Positions 24,940 through 33,484 of a stretch of 64,000 nt of DNA are shown one piece after another (the first letter of the stretch is position 1; each line of letters starts with the position of its first letter). The notes under the pieces are model-generated. The model was not told the origin of the DNA. It ran no database searches and was given only the letters and a program-made list of their open reading frames with translations. The position numbers and the translations under genes were made by a program. This DNA comes from Streptomyces sabulosicollis (lineage in GTDB: Bacteria > Actinomycetota > Actinomycetes > Streptomycetales > Streptomycetaceae): NCBI RefSeq assembly GCF_016103465.1, contig NZ_JAEEAP010000005.1, forward strand, positions 1 to 64,000. Direction: 5' to 3'.

Positions 24940-26712
24940 GTGACCAGCGTCTGCGCGTTCATGGCGGCACGCCTGCGGGAGTGGGGTGTCGACCGGGTGT
25001 TCGGCATCCCGGGCCGGGACGTGGACCCCCTGGTCGCCGCTCTGACCGGCGAGCGGAACGCCCCGGAGTTCATCCAGGCGCGGCACGGGGAATCGGCCGC
25101 GCTCATGGCGTGCGCCCACGCCAAGTTCACCGGGCGGGTGGGCTGCTGCCTCGCCCCGCCCGGCTCCGGCGCGCTCCATCTCCTCAGCGGCCTGTACGAC
25201 GCGGCGCTGGACCGTCAGCCGGTGGTGGCCGTCGTGGGCCAGGAGCCACCGCCCGCGGGCGGCGGGCGGCGGCAAGCCGTCGGCGCGGCCCACCTCTTCG
25301 CCGAGGTGTCCGTCCACTGCGAGATGGTCTCCGACCCGGCTCTGACGGGGGACGCGCTGGACCGCGCCCTCCGGGCGGCGCACACCGAACGAGGGGTGGC
25401 CACGCTGATCGTTCCCCGTTCGGTGCTCCAGGCCCAGGCGCCCCCGGCGCCGCGTGCGGACGACGAAGCCGCCTCCGCCCGGGCCCGCCGCCGTCCGCCC
25501 GTGCGCGCGCCAGGGGAGCGGGAGGTGCGTCGCGCGGCCGAGGTCCTGAACGCGGGCCGCAGGGTGGCGATCGTCGTCGGGCAGGGCGCCGCGGAGGCCG
25601 CCGGCCACGTCGTGCGGGCCGCCGAGCTCCTGGGGGCGGGCGTCGCCAAGACGCCACTGGCCCGGGACGTCCTCCCCGACGACCTGCCCTGCCTCGCGGG
25701 AGTGGCGGCACCTTACGGCAGCGCGGTCGCCGTCGCCCTGCTCCGCGACTGCGACACCCTGCTCCTGGCCGGTGCCGAGGACTTCGACACCGGACTGGTG
25801 GCGGACGCCGGGACGCGCCGGGTCATCACCGTCGACGCCGGCACCGCCCCGGTGGGCCTCGACGAGCCCCCCGCCGTCCGGGTGACCGGTGAGGTGGCCG
25901 TGGCGCTGGAGGCCCTCATCCCGCTGCTGCGCCGCGCGTCCGGCCGCGGGTGGCGTACGGACGTCGAGCGTGCCGTCCGGGCGTGGCGCGCGGAGGGCCG
26001 CTCGAAGGCGCACCGGTTCTTCGGCATGGTGATCAACCCCCGCTCCGCGGTCGCCGAGCTGTCCGCACGGCTGCCGGACCGCGCCGTCGTGGTCACCGAC
26101 TCGGGAACCGCCCTCGACTGGTGGACCCGGCACCTGGAGCTGCGCGACGGCATGCGCGCGGCCCTGTCGGCCCGTCTGGCCACGCCCGGAGCGGCCGTTC
26201 CCTACGCCGTCGCCGCCCGGCTCGCCTTTCCCGGACGCCCGGTGATCGCCCTCATCGGCGACGGCGCCCTGCAGTCGAGCGGCATGAACGAGCTGCTCAC
26301 CGTGCGGCGCCACCTGGAACGTCTGGCCGGCCCGCCGCCGACGATCTTCTGCGTGCTCAACAACGAGGATCTCAGCCGGCTGACCTGGGAGCGCCGGACA
26401 GCGGCCGGGGACCCGCGCATCCCGGTGACCGGCGAGGTCCCCGCGGTGTCCTACACCGACTACGCCCACCTGCTCGGCCTGCCCGGCGTCCGCTGCGAGC
26501 GGCCCGGCGAGGAGGGCGCCGCCTGGGACGAGGCGCTCGCCGCCGAGGGGCCACTGCTGCTGGAGTTCATGGTGGACGGGGACATCCCGCCGGACTGGGC
26601 CGAGTTCCACGGACCGCGGGGCGCCCGGGCCCCGTCCCTCCCGCACCTCGCCGGCGGCTGGCTGCGGCGGAGGATGGCCGCCTCGGTCGGTGGCCTCTTC
26701 CGCACCGGCTGA
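24940..26712 (+). CDS. ThDP-dependent enzyme, pyruvate oxidase (PoxB)-like
   Basis: A 590-aa member of the acetolactate synthase/pyruvate oxidase family. The PYR domain starts FGIPGRDVDPLVAAL, with the catalytic Glu in RHGESAALMA. The central Rossmann domain follows (about 170-330). The PP domain binds Mg-ThDP through GDGALQSSGMNEL, followed about 30 residues on by NNED. PoxB-type enzymes decarboxylate pyruvate and pass electrons to menaquinone, which would suit the adjacent cytochrome b. GTG at 24940 has GGGAGG 5 nt upstream; an earlier in-frame GTG at 24925 is possible. Exact keto acid not determinable. Confidence 0.8.
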   Translation: MTSVCAFMAARLREWGVDRVFGIPGRDVDPLVAALTGERNAPEFIQARHGESAALMACAHAKFTGRVGCCLAPPGSGALHLLSGLYDAALDRQPVVAVVGQEPPPAGGGRRQAVGAAHLFAEVSVHCEMVSDPALTGDALDRALRAAHTERGVATLIVPRSVLQAQAPPAPRADDEAASARARRRPPVRAPGEREVRRAAEVLNAGRRVAIVVGQGAAEAAGHVVRAAELLGAGVAKTPLARDVLPDDLPCLAGVAAPYGSAVAVALLRDCDTLLLAGAEDFDTGLVADAGTRRVITVDAGTAPVGLDEPPAVRVTGEVAVALEALIPLLRRASGRGWRTDVERAVRAWRAEGRSKAHRFFGMVINPRSAVAELSARLPDRAVVVTDSGTALDWWTRHLELRDGMRAALSARLATPGAAVPYAVAARLAFPGRPVIALIGDGALQSSGMNELLTVRRHLERLAGPPPTIFCVLNNEDLSRLTWERRTAAGDPRIPVTGEVPAVSYTDYAHLLGLPGVRCERPGEEGAAWDEALAAEGPLLLEFMVDGDIPPDWAEFHGPRGARAPSLPHLAGGWLRRRMAASVGGLFRTG

Positions 26713-26742
26713 CCGGCGAAGGGACGCCGCCCGAGCGTGGCA

Positions 26743-26760
26743 CGCCCTCGCTCGAGGGCG
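26743..26760 (+). terminator. GC hairpin after the ThDP enzyme gene
   Basis: A 7-bp stem CGCCCTC/GAGGGCG with loop GCTC lies 31 nt after the stop of the ThDP-enzyme gene. There is no U-tract. It may separate this gene from icmF. Confidence 0.5.
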
Positions 26761-26850
26761 GATCTCCGCAGGGCACCGTCGAGGTCCGGGCGGATCATGC
26801 GCACTGCCTCTGTGCTTCTCTTCACATCCCCGTTGCCTCCAGTAATTTAC

Positions 26851-26862
26851 TAGGACGTCCTA
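26851..26862. promoter_or_regulatory. Palindromic operator candidate upstream of icmF
   Basis: A perfect 12-bp palindrome TAGGACGTCCTA sits in an unusually AT-rich patch (AGTAATTTAC before, TACTATCTCT after), 45 nt upstream of the icmF start. The overlapping TACTAT at 26861-26866 could be a -10 box, which would make the palindrome a repressor site. Confidence 0.6.
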
Positions 26863-26906
26863 CTATCTCTCTGGTCAGCGCCTCTGACCTGTCTGGGAAG
26901 GCCCTC

Positions 26907-29900
26907 ATGAGCGATCTGCACCGTCCTGTGCACCCCGTCCGTCTGGTCACCGCTTCGGCGCTGTTCGACGGGCACGACGCGTCCATCAACATCATGCGAC
27001 GGATCTTCCAGTCCCAGGGCGCGGAGGTGATCCACCTCGGTCACAACCGGTCGGTGCAGGAGGTCGTGGACGCGGCGCTGGAGGAGGACGCCCACGGTGT
27101 CGCGGTCTCGTCCTACCAGGGCGGTCACGTGGAGTACTTCGAGTACCTGGTGGAGTCGCTGCGTGCGCGGGGAGCGGACCACGTCCGTGTGGTGGGCGGT
27201 GGCGGCGGCGTCATCGTGCCCGAGGAGATCGACCGGCTGCGCGGCAGTGGCGTGACCATCTTCTCCCCGGAGGACGGGCAGCGGATGGGCCTCGCCGGGA
27301 TGGTCAACTCCGTGATCCAGGACTGCGACTTCGACCTCTGGGAAGGCAGGCCCGCCGACGCCGCCGCCGTACTCGCGGGCGACCGGTTCGCGATCGCCCG
27401 CGCCATCACCGGCGCCGAACTCGGCAAGCTGCCCCCGGACTTCCTGGGACAGCTGCGTGCGGCAGCGGCGGCACGGGTCACGCCGGTGCTCGGCATCACC
27501 GGAACCGGCGGCTCGGGCAAGTCGTCGCTCACCGACGAGCTGGTGCGCCGGTTCCGCGTCGACCAGCAGGACAAGCTGCGGATCGCGGTGATCGCGGTCG
27601 ACCCGACCCGCCGTCGTGGTGGCGGTGCGCTGCTCGGCGACCGGATCCGGATGAACTCCCTGGACGGGAACCGGATCTTCTTCCGGAGTCTGGCCACCCG
27701 CGGCAGCCGTGAACTGCCGGAGCACCTCGCGGACGTGATCGATGTGGTGAAGGCCGCCGGATGCGACCTGGTGATCGTGGAGACGCCGGGCATCGGCCAG
27801 GGCGACGCGGCGATCGTGCCGTTCGTCGACACCTCGGTGTACGTGATGACGCCCGAGTTCGGCGCCGCCTCGCAGCTGGAGAAGATCGACATGCTCGACT
27901 TCGCCGATGTCGTGGCGATCAACAAGTTCGAGCGGCGCGGCGCCAAGGACGCGCTGCGCGACGTGGGCCGTCAACTGGTCCGCAACCGCGAGGCGTTCGG
28001 GATGCGGCCGGAGGACATGCCGGTGTACGGCTCCTCGGCGGCCACGTTCAACGACGACGGCGTCACCGCGCTCTACCAGCACCTGAAGAGCGTCCTGACC
28101 GAGAAGGGGCTGTCGCTGTCCGAGGGCACGCTCGCGCCGGTCGACGTGCGCCACTCCTCCGGCATCCGGCAGGTGGTTCCCGCGGAGCGGGTGCGCTACC
28201 TCGCCGAGATCAGCGAGACGGTCCGCGGGTACCACGCCGAGACCGGGCAACTGGCCGAAGCGGCACGGCGCGTGCAGCGTCTGGAGGCGGTCACGGCCGA
28301 GCTCGTCGAGGCGGGCGCCGACGCCGGGAACGTGCGGTCGCTGCTCGAGGACGCCCGCAGGCAGCTCCCGCACGAGATCACGGAGCAGATCGGGAACTGG
28401 CCCGCCGTCGTGGCCTCCTACTCCGGCGACGAGCAGGTCGTGAAGATCCGGGACAAGGAGATCCGCACCAAACTCACCCGCGAGTCCCTGTCCGGCAACA
28501 AGATCCCCCGGGTCGCCCTGCCCCGCTTCACCGACCACGGGGAACTGGTGCGGTTCTGGCGCCGGGAGAACCTGCCCGGCCACTTCCCGTTCACCGCCGG
28601 GGTGTTCCCCTTCAAGCGCGACAGCGAGGACCCGGCGCGGATGTTCGCCGGCGAGGGCGATCCGTTCCGCACCAACCGGCGCTTCAAGCTGCTGTCCGAG
28701 GGCCAGCCGGCCACCCGGCTGTCCACCGCCTTCGACTCCGTCACCCTCTACGGCCGCGACCCGGACGAACGCCCCGACAACTACGGCAAGGTCGGCACGT
28801 CCGGCGTCTCCGTCGCCACCCTCGACGACATGAAGGCCCTCTATCACGGCTTCGACCTGGTCGCCCCCACCACCTCGGTCTCCATGACGATCAACGGACC
28901 CGCGCCGACGATCCTCGCGTTCTTCCTCAACACCGCCATCGACCAGCAGATCGAGCGGTTCCGCGCCGACGAGGGCCGTGACCCCTCGCCCGAGGAGACC
29001 GCCGAACTGCGCACCAGGGCCCTGACGAACGTACGGGGCACCGTGCAGGCCGACATCCTCAAGGAGGACCAGGGCCAGAACACCTGCCTGTTCTCCACCG
29101 AGTTCTCCCTGCGGATGATGGCCGACATCCAGGAGTGGTTCATCGCGAACAAGGTCCGCAACTTCTACTCGGTGTCCATCTCCGGCTATCACATCGCCGA
29201 AGCCGGCGCGAACCCCATCAGCCAGCTCGCCTTCACCCTGGCCAACGGCTTCACCTACGTCGAGGCGTACCTCGCCCGGGGCATGCACATCGACGACTTC
29301 TCCCCGAACCTGTCGTTCTTCTTCTCCAACGGCATGGACCCCGAGTACTCCGTCCTCGGCCGGGTGGCCCGCCGCATCTGGGCCGTGGCGATGAAGGAGA
29401 AGTACGGCGCGAACGAGCGCAGCCAGAAGCTGAAGTACCACGTCCAGACCTCCGGCCGCTCGCTGCACGCCCAGGAGATGGACTTCAACGACATCCGCAC
29501 CACCCTCCAGGCGCTCATCGCCATCTACGACAACTGCAACAGCCTGCACACCAACGCCTACGACGAGGCGGTCACCACCCCCACCGAGGACTCGGTCCGC
29601 CGGGCCCTGGCCATCCAGCTGATCATCAACCGGGAGTGGGGCCTGGCGATGAACGAGAACCCCCTGCAGGGGTCGTTCATCATCGACGAGCTCACCGACC
29701 TCGTGGAGGAGGCCGTGCTCGCGGAGTTCGAGCGGATCAGCGAGCGCGGCGGCGTGCTCGGCGCCATGGAGACCGGCTACCAGCGCGGCCGCATCCAGGA
29801 CGAGTCGATGCTGTACGAGCAGCGCAAGCACGACGGCACCCTGCCGATCATCGGCGTCAACACCTTCCGCAGCCCGCACGCGGACACCGCCGAGCCCGAC

Positions 29901-30137
29901 GCCATCGAACTGGCGCGGGCCACCGAGGAGGAGAAGGAGTCCCAGCTGGCGCGCGTCCGGGGCTTCCAGGACCGCCACCGGGAGACGGCCCACGCCGCCC
30001 TGGCCGACCTCAAGGACGCGGCGGTGAGTGACCGCAACGTCTTCGCCGTCCTCATGGACGCCGCCCGGGTCTGCTCGCTGCAGCAGATCACCGACGCCTT
30101 CTTCGAGGTCGGCGGCCAGTACCGCCGCAACGTCTGA
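26907..30137 (+). CDS. icmF: Fused isobutyryl-CoA mutase with G-protein chaperone
   Basis: A 1076-aa adenosylcobalamin enzyme interconverting isobutyryl-CoA and n-butyryl-CoA. Three parts are fused: an N-terminal B12-binding domain (FDGHDASINIMRRIF, residues 18-32; VVGGGGGVI); a MeaB-like GTPase chaperone with P-loop GTGGSGKSSL near residue 200; and the substrate-binding TIM-barrel mutase domain (SISGYHIAEAGA, KYHVQTSGRSLHAQE, NAYDEA). Full length for IcmF. ATG at 26907 follows GGGAAGG. It links valine or fatty-acid catabolism to butyryl-CoA. The following gene is a decayed 3-hydroxyacyl-CoA dehydrogenase, which may once have acted in the same pathway. Confidence 0.95.
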   Translation: MSDLHRPVHPVRLVTASALFDGHDASINIMRRIFQSQGAEVIHLGHNRSVQEVVDAALEEDAHGVAVSSYQGGHVEYFEYLVESLRARGADHVRVVGGGGGVIVPEEIDRLRGSGVTIFSPEDGQRMGLAGMVNSVIQDCDFDLWEGRPADAAAVLAGDRFAIARAITGAELGKLPPDFLGQLRAAAAARVTPVLGITGTGGSGKSSLTDELVRRFRVDQQDKLRIAVIAVDPTRRRGGGALLGDRIRMNSLDGNRIFFRSLATRGSRELPEHLADVIDVVKAAGCDLVIVETPGIGQGDAAIVPFVDTSVYVMTPEFGAASQLEKIDMLDFADVVAINKFERRGAKDALRDVGRQLVRNREAFGMRPEDMPVYGSSAATFNDDGVTALYQHLKSVLTEKGLSLSEGTLAPVDVRHSSGIRQVVPAERVRYLAEISETVRGYHAETGQLAEAARRVQRLEAVTAELVEAGADAGNVRSLLEDARRQLPHEITEQIGNWPAVVASYSGDEQVVKIRDKEIRTKLTRESLSGNKIPRVALPRFTDHGELVRFWRRENLPGHFPFTAGVFPFKRDSEDPARMFAGEGDPFRTNRRFKLLSEGQPATRLSTAFDSVTLYGRDPDERPDNYGKVGTSGVSVATLDDMKALYHGFDLVAPTTSVSMTINGPAPTILAFFLNTAIDQQIERFRADEGRDPSPEETAELRTRALTNVRGTVQADILKEDQGQNTCLFSTEFSLRMMADIQEWFIANKVRNFYSVSISGYHIAEAGANPISQLAFTLANGFTYVEAYLARGMHIDDFSPNLSFFFSNGMDPEYSVLGRVARRIWAVAMKEKYGANERSQKLKYHVQTSGRSLHAQEMDFNDIRTTLQALIAIYDNCNSLHTNAYDEAVTTPTEDSVRRALAIQLIINREWGLAMNENPLQGSFIIDELTDLVEEAVLAEFERISERGGVLGAMETGYQRGRIQDESMLYEQRKHDGTLPIIGVNTFRSPHADTAEPDAIELARATEEEKESQLARVRGFQDRHRETAHAALADLKDAAVSDRNVFAVLMDAARVCSLQQITDAFFEVGGQYRRNV

Positions 30138-30157
30138 CGGAACGGAGGGGATCTCCG

Positions 30158-30774
30158 ATGCGTCCCATCACCCGTCTCGGCGTGGTCGGCTGCGGCCCGA
30201 TGGGCTCCGGCATCGCCGAAGTCGCCGCCCGCGCCGGTATCGACGTCCGTGTCGCGAAACCACGCCCGACGCGCTCGCGGCGGGCCGCCGCGAGCGTCAT
30301 CGCCTCCCCGGGCCGGGGCGTGAAGCGGGGCAAACTCGGTGCGGAACAGCGCGACCAGGCCCTCGCGGGGCTGTCGTTCACCCATGAAACCCCGTCCCCG
30401 TACAGCGGCTGATCGAGCTGGTCCCGGCCCTGACCACCAGCCAGGAAACCCAGACGCGCACCCGCGACTTCGCCGGACAGCTCGGCAAGCAGGCCATCCA
30501 GGCGGCCGACCGCTCCGGCTTCGTCGTCAACGCCCTGCTGATCCCGTATCTGCTGAGCGCGGTCCGGATGGCGGAGTCCGGCGGTGCGCGGCCGGAGGAC
30601 ATCGACCAGGGCATGGAGCTCGGCTGCGCCCACCCCATGGGGCCGCTTCGCCTGCTCGACCTGATCGGCCTCGACACCGCCCAGGCGATAGCCGAGTCGA
30701 TGTACGAGGAGTATCGCGTGGGACCAACGTCACGTAGGCGAACCGGCTTGTCCAACCGCCCGTGGCCGAGCTGA
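30158..30774 (+). pseudogene. 3-hydroxybutyryl-CoA dehydrogenase remnant
   Basis: The N-terminal NAD-binding segment (LGVVGCGPMGSGIAEVAARA) reads in the frame starting at ATG 30158 up to FTHETP near 30390. The C-terminal domain then resumes in another frame with PVQRLIELVPALTT and runs through DRSGFVVNALLIPYLLSAV and GCAHPMGPLRLLDL to EEYR. About 75 codons joining the two domains are deleted at roughly 30385-30400, and the frame shifts there. The last part of the domain (usually ending GRKxGxGFYxY) is also missing. The Rossmann remnant carries further small frame disturbances (VRVAKPRPTRS). Clearly non-functional, located 20 nt after icmF. Confidence 0.88.
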
Positions 30775-30997
30775 TGGGGACACCTTCGCCCGTGCCCAGC
30801 CACACGCCGTGCTCGTCCTCACCGGGCCGGGCAGCAGTCCACCGCGGGCCAGCACACGGCCGACGTCCCGGCGTCGGTCGGTTCACGCGACGCATAACCG
30901 ATCCGGGTCCCGTTTCCGGCGCCCGGGACGCGGTCGCGAGGCGTGCCCCGGAGCCCGGAAGACGAGCCCGCCCCGAGTGCGGGTGGGCTCACTGACC

Positions 30998-31708
30998 TCA
31001 GGGGTGGTTCGGTGGGCCGGCCACGGTTTCCCGGATGTGGGCCGCGATCCGGCGGAGGCGGGTTTCCGGTAGTCGCGTGGCGGGTCCGGCGACGGCGACG
31101 GCGGCGCGGGCCCGGCCGTCTTCCCACAGGGGTACGGCTGTGCAGGAGATGTCGGGATGGTAATCGGCCAGGTCGAGGGCATAGCCGTCGGCGCGGGTCT
31201 GCTCCAGATCGTCGGCGACCCTCTTCCAGGCTGCGGGATCCTCGTCCGCGAGGCGGTTGCGCAGGTCGGGCCGGCCGGACAGGAGAGCGTGGCCGATGGC
31301 GGTGCCCAGCAGCGGTTCGCGGCCACCGATCGGGATGGTCAGCCGCAGCGGGGCATGTGCTTCCACGGCGTCCAGACAGAGGTACTGGGCACCGGCCGGG
31401 ACGGCCAGATAGCAGGTCTCCCCGGTGTCGCGGGTGATCTTCTCCAGGGCGGGGTGGAGGCGTTCACGCAGCAGGTCGTCGGCCACTGAGGCGCCGCGGG
31501 CGAGGTCGGTGAGGCGGTCGGTGAGGGTGTAGACGCCGCCGCGGGAGGGCTGGGCGACGTATCCGAGTTCCTGGAGCGTGGCCAGCAGGTTGTGAGTGGT
31601 GCTGCGGTTCAGACGGGCGGCATCCGCGATGTCGCTGAGCCGGGCTCCGCCAGGGGCGGCCGCGATGGCCTCCAGGAGCTGGAACGCACGGTGCACCGAC
31701 TGGATCAT
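30998..31708 (-). CDS. IclR-family transcriptional regulator
   Basis: A 236-aa protein with an N-terminal winged HTH (SVHRAFQLLEAI, then LSDIADAARLNRSTTHNLLATL) and a C-terminal GAF-like effector domain (ETCYLAVPAGAQYLCLDAVEA; RADGYALDLADYHPDISCTAVPL). Both domains are full length for IclR. It is transcribed divergently from the GlcG/HbpS-like and MFS genes, across a 149-nt AT-rich region with two palindromes, so it most likely controls that operon and itself. Effector unknown. The ATG at 31708 is directly followed by the conserved IQSVHRA segment. Confidence 0.88.
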   Translation of the reverse strand: MIQSVHRAFQLLEAIAAAPGGARLSDIADAARLNRSTTHNLLATLQELGYVAQPSRGGVYTLTDRLTDLARGASVADDLLRERLHPALEKITRDTGETCYLAVPAGAQYLCLDAVEAHAPLRLTIPIGGREPLLGTAIGHALLSGRPDLRNRLADEDPAAWKRVADDLEQTRADGYALDLADYHPDISCTAVPLWEDGRARAAVAVAGPATRLPETRLRRIAAHIRETVAGPPNHP

Positions 31709-31744
31709 TCCTACTCCTGTTCATCATGGTGGAATCGGAATTAG

Positions 31745-31819
31745 ATTCTAGCGACAGAATTTGACATGCCAAAACAAGCTCGTATGGTGGAGGAAGTATT
31801 CAGCATCGCTAGATGCGAT
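31745..31819 (+). promoter_or_regulatory. Divergent promoter with two operator palindromes
   Basis: TTGACA (31761-31766) and TATGGT (31783-31788), 16 nt apart, form a good promoter for the GlcG/HbpS-like gene. It is flanked by ATTCT-N6-AGAAT (31745-31760), abutting the -35, and ATCGC-N5-GCGAT (31805-31819), downstream of the -10. Either could be the IclR operator. Confidence 0.65.
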
Positions 31820-31857
31820 CCAGTGTTCGCGTTGATCGATTCACTATGGAGGAATCC

Positions 31858-32247
31858 ATGTCGGAGTGGGTGCAGCAGGTCGTGGAGGAGGTCACCACGG
31901 CCGCCCGGCAGCGGGGGGTCGCGGTCAGCGTCGCGGTCGTCGACCAGGCCGGCCACCTCGTGGCCTTCCACCGGATGGACGGCGCGCTGGCCGGGCCGAT
32001 CGACGTGAGCATCAAAAAGGCCCGCACCGCGGCACTGTTCGGCACCGACAGCGACGTCCTGGGGCAGGGCGCGCGGCCGGGCGGCGCGATATACACCCTG
32101 GAGCATACGAACGGCGGCCTGATCAGCTTCGGCGGCGGCGTGCAGCTGCGCCTGGCGGACCAGAACATCGGCGCGGTCGGCGTCGCCGGGGCCACGGTGG
32201 AGGCCGATGAGGAGCTCGCCCGCCTTGGTGCCGCGGCTCTGCGATGA
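31858..32247 (+). CDS. GlcG/HbpS-family protein (DUF336)
   Basis: A 129-aa single-domain protein of the GlcG/HbpS family (VSVAVVDQAGHLVAFHRMDGA at the start, GGVQLRLADQNIGAVGVAGA near the end). Members bind heme, corrinoids or small organic ligands, and the octameric HbpS of Streptomyces is a redox-sensing accessory protein; this copy has no signal peptide. ATG at 31858 has GGAGG 5 nt upstream. Its stop overlaps the MFS start (ATGA), so it may bind or sense the transporter's substrate. Function not settled. Confidence 0.8.
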   Translation: MSEWVQQVVEEVTTAARQRGVAVSVAVVDQAGHLVAFHRMDGALAGPIDVSIKKARTAALFGTDSDVLGQGARPGGAIYTLEHTNGGLISFGGGVQLRLADQNIGAVGVAGATVEADEELARLGAAALR

Positions 32248-33479
32248 CCGCCCCGGCCGACGGGCCCGGCCCGTCGGCCGCCTCCCCCACGAAGGACTCC
32301 TGGATGTTCCGCCTGCTCTCCCTCACCCTCGCCGCCTTCGCCATCGGCATAAGCGAGTTCGTCCTCGTCGGCCTGCTCCCGGCCATCGCCGCCGACGTCC
32401 ACGCGGACCTCGGCACCGCCGGCCTGTTGGTGACCGTCTATGCCCTGGCCATCACCCTGTTCTCCCCGCTTCTGACGAGTTGGCTGAGCCGCTACGACTC
32501 CCGCGCCATGCTCGCCGGCCTCATGGCCCTCTTCGCCCTCGGTAACCTCGCCGTCGCCGTCTCCCCGAACCTGATGGGCCTCATGCTCGGCCGCGCCGCC
32601 GCCGGGGCCGCCCACGGAACCGTCTTCGCCCTCGGCGCTCCCGTCGCCGCCTCCCTGGTGCCCAGGGGCAAGGCCGGGCGGGCGATCGCCCTGATGTTCC
32701 TCGGCCTGACCGTCGCCATGGTCATCGGCGTCCCGGTCGGCACCGCCATCGGCACGGCCATCGGCTGGCGCGCCACCTTCATCCTCGTCGCCGCGCTCGG
32801 TCTGGCCGCCGCCCTCGCCCTCTGGGCACTGCTCCCCTCGGCCTCCGGCGAACGAGGCGTACTCCTGCGCGAACAGCTCGCCTTGCTGGCGCACCGACCA
32901 CTCGCGCTCACCTACACCGTCACTGCCCTGGGTTTCGGCGCCACCTTCGCCGTCTTCACCTACCTCGGACCCCTGCTCACCCGGCACGCCGGCTACACCG
33001 CGCCGATGGTCACCTGGACGCTGGTGCTGTTCGGCGCCGCCACCGTGGCCGGGAACCTGGCCGGCGGACGCCTGACCGACCGCCGCGGCGCCATCCTCAC
33101 CATCCGTCTGGCACTGGCCGGGCTGATCGTGTCCCTGGCCGCGCTCCTGACCACCCAGGACCACTCGGTCGCCGTCGCGGTCAACATCGCCGCCTGGGGT
33201 GTCTTCGCCTTCCTGATCTCCCCCGCGGTGCAGACCCACGCGGTCGCCCTCGCCTCCTGCCACGGCCCAGGAGCGGAGAAGGCCGCCAGCGGACTGAACA
33301 TCGCCGCCTTCAACGCCGGCATCGCCGCCGCCTCCTTCGTCGGCGGTCTCGTTCTGGAGCACGGCGATCCCGCCCGTACTCCATGGGCGGCTATCGCCCT
33401 CGCTCTGGCCGCGCTTGTGGCCACAACGGGCATCGCCGTACGACCTGCCTTGCGGCGGGGCGCGAACGCATCCGGCTAG
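32244..33479 (+). CDS. MFS transporter, DHA1 (AraJ/Cmx-like) exporter
   Basis: A 411-aa 12-helix major facilitator. It starts with LLSLTLAAFAIGISEFVLVGLLPAIA (shown here as two helices' worth of residues; the GISEF element is typical of DHA1 sugar/drug exporters), with GRAAAGAAHGTVFALG in helix 4-5 and LTDRRGA in the central loop. DHA1 proteins of this type export drugs, arabinose-like sugars or nucleosides by proton antiport. It is translationally coupled to the GlcG/HbpS-like gene (ATGA) and probably controlled by the divergent IclR regulator. Substrate unknown. Confidence 0.82.
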   Translation: MTAPADGPGPSAASPTKDSWMFRLLSLTLAAFAIGISEFVLVGLLPAIAADVHADLGTAGLLVTVYALAITLFSPLLTSWLSRYDSRAMLAGLMALFALGNLAVAVSPNLMGLMLGRAAAGAAHGTVFALGAPVAASLVPRGKAGRAIALMFLGLTVAMVIGVPVGTAIGTAIGWRATFILVAALGLAAALALWALLPSASGERGVLLREQLALLAHRPLALTYTVTALGFGATFAVFTYLGPLLTRHAGYTAPMVTWTLVLFGAATVAGNLAGGRLTDRRGAILTIRLALAGLIVSLAALLTTQDHSVAVAVNIAAWGVFAFLISPAVQTHAVALASCHGPGAEKAASGLNIAAFNAGIAAASFVGGLVLEHGDPARTPWAAIALALAALVATTGIAVRPALRRGANASG

Positions 33480-33484
33480 GCACA

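Noticed and set aside
26850-29993. A 1047-codon minus-strand open frame opposite icmF
   Set aside because: It is a shadow of the icmF codons with no recognisable domain; icmF is full length and conserved.
30775-30997. Possible further gene remnants between the hydroxyacyl-CoA dehydrogenase pseudogene and the IclR gene
   Set aside because: No frame in this 223-nt stretch gives a recognisable protein segment; only short low-complexity peptides.
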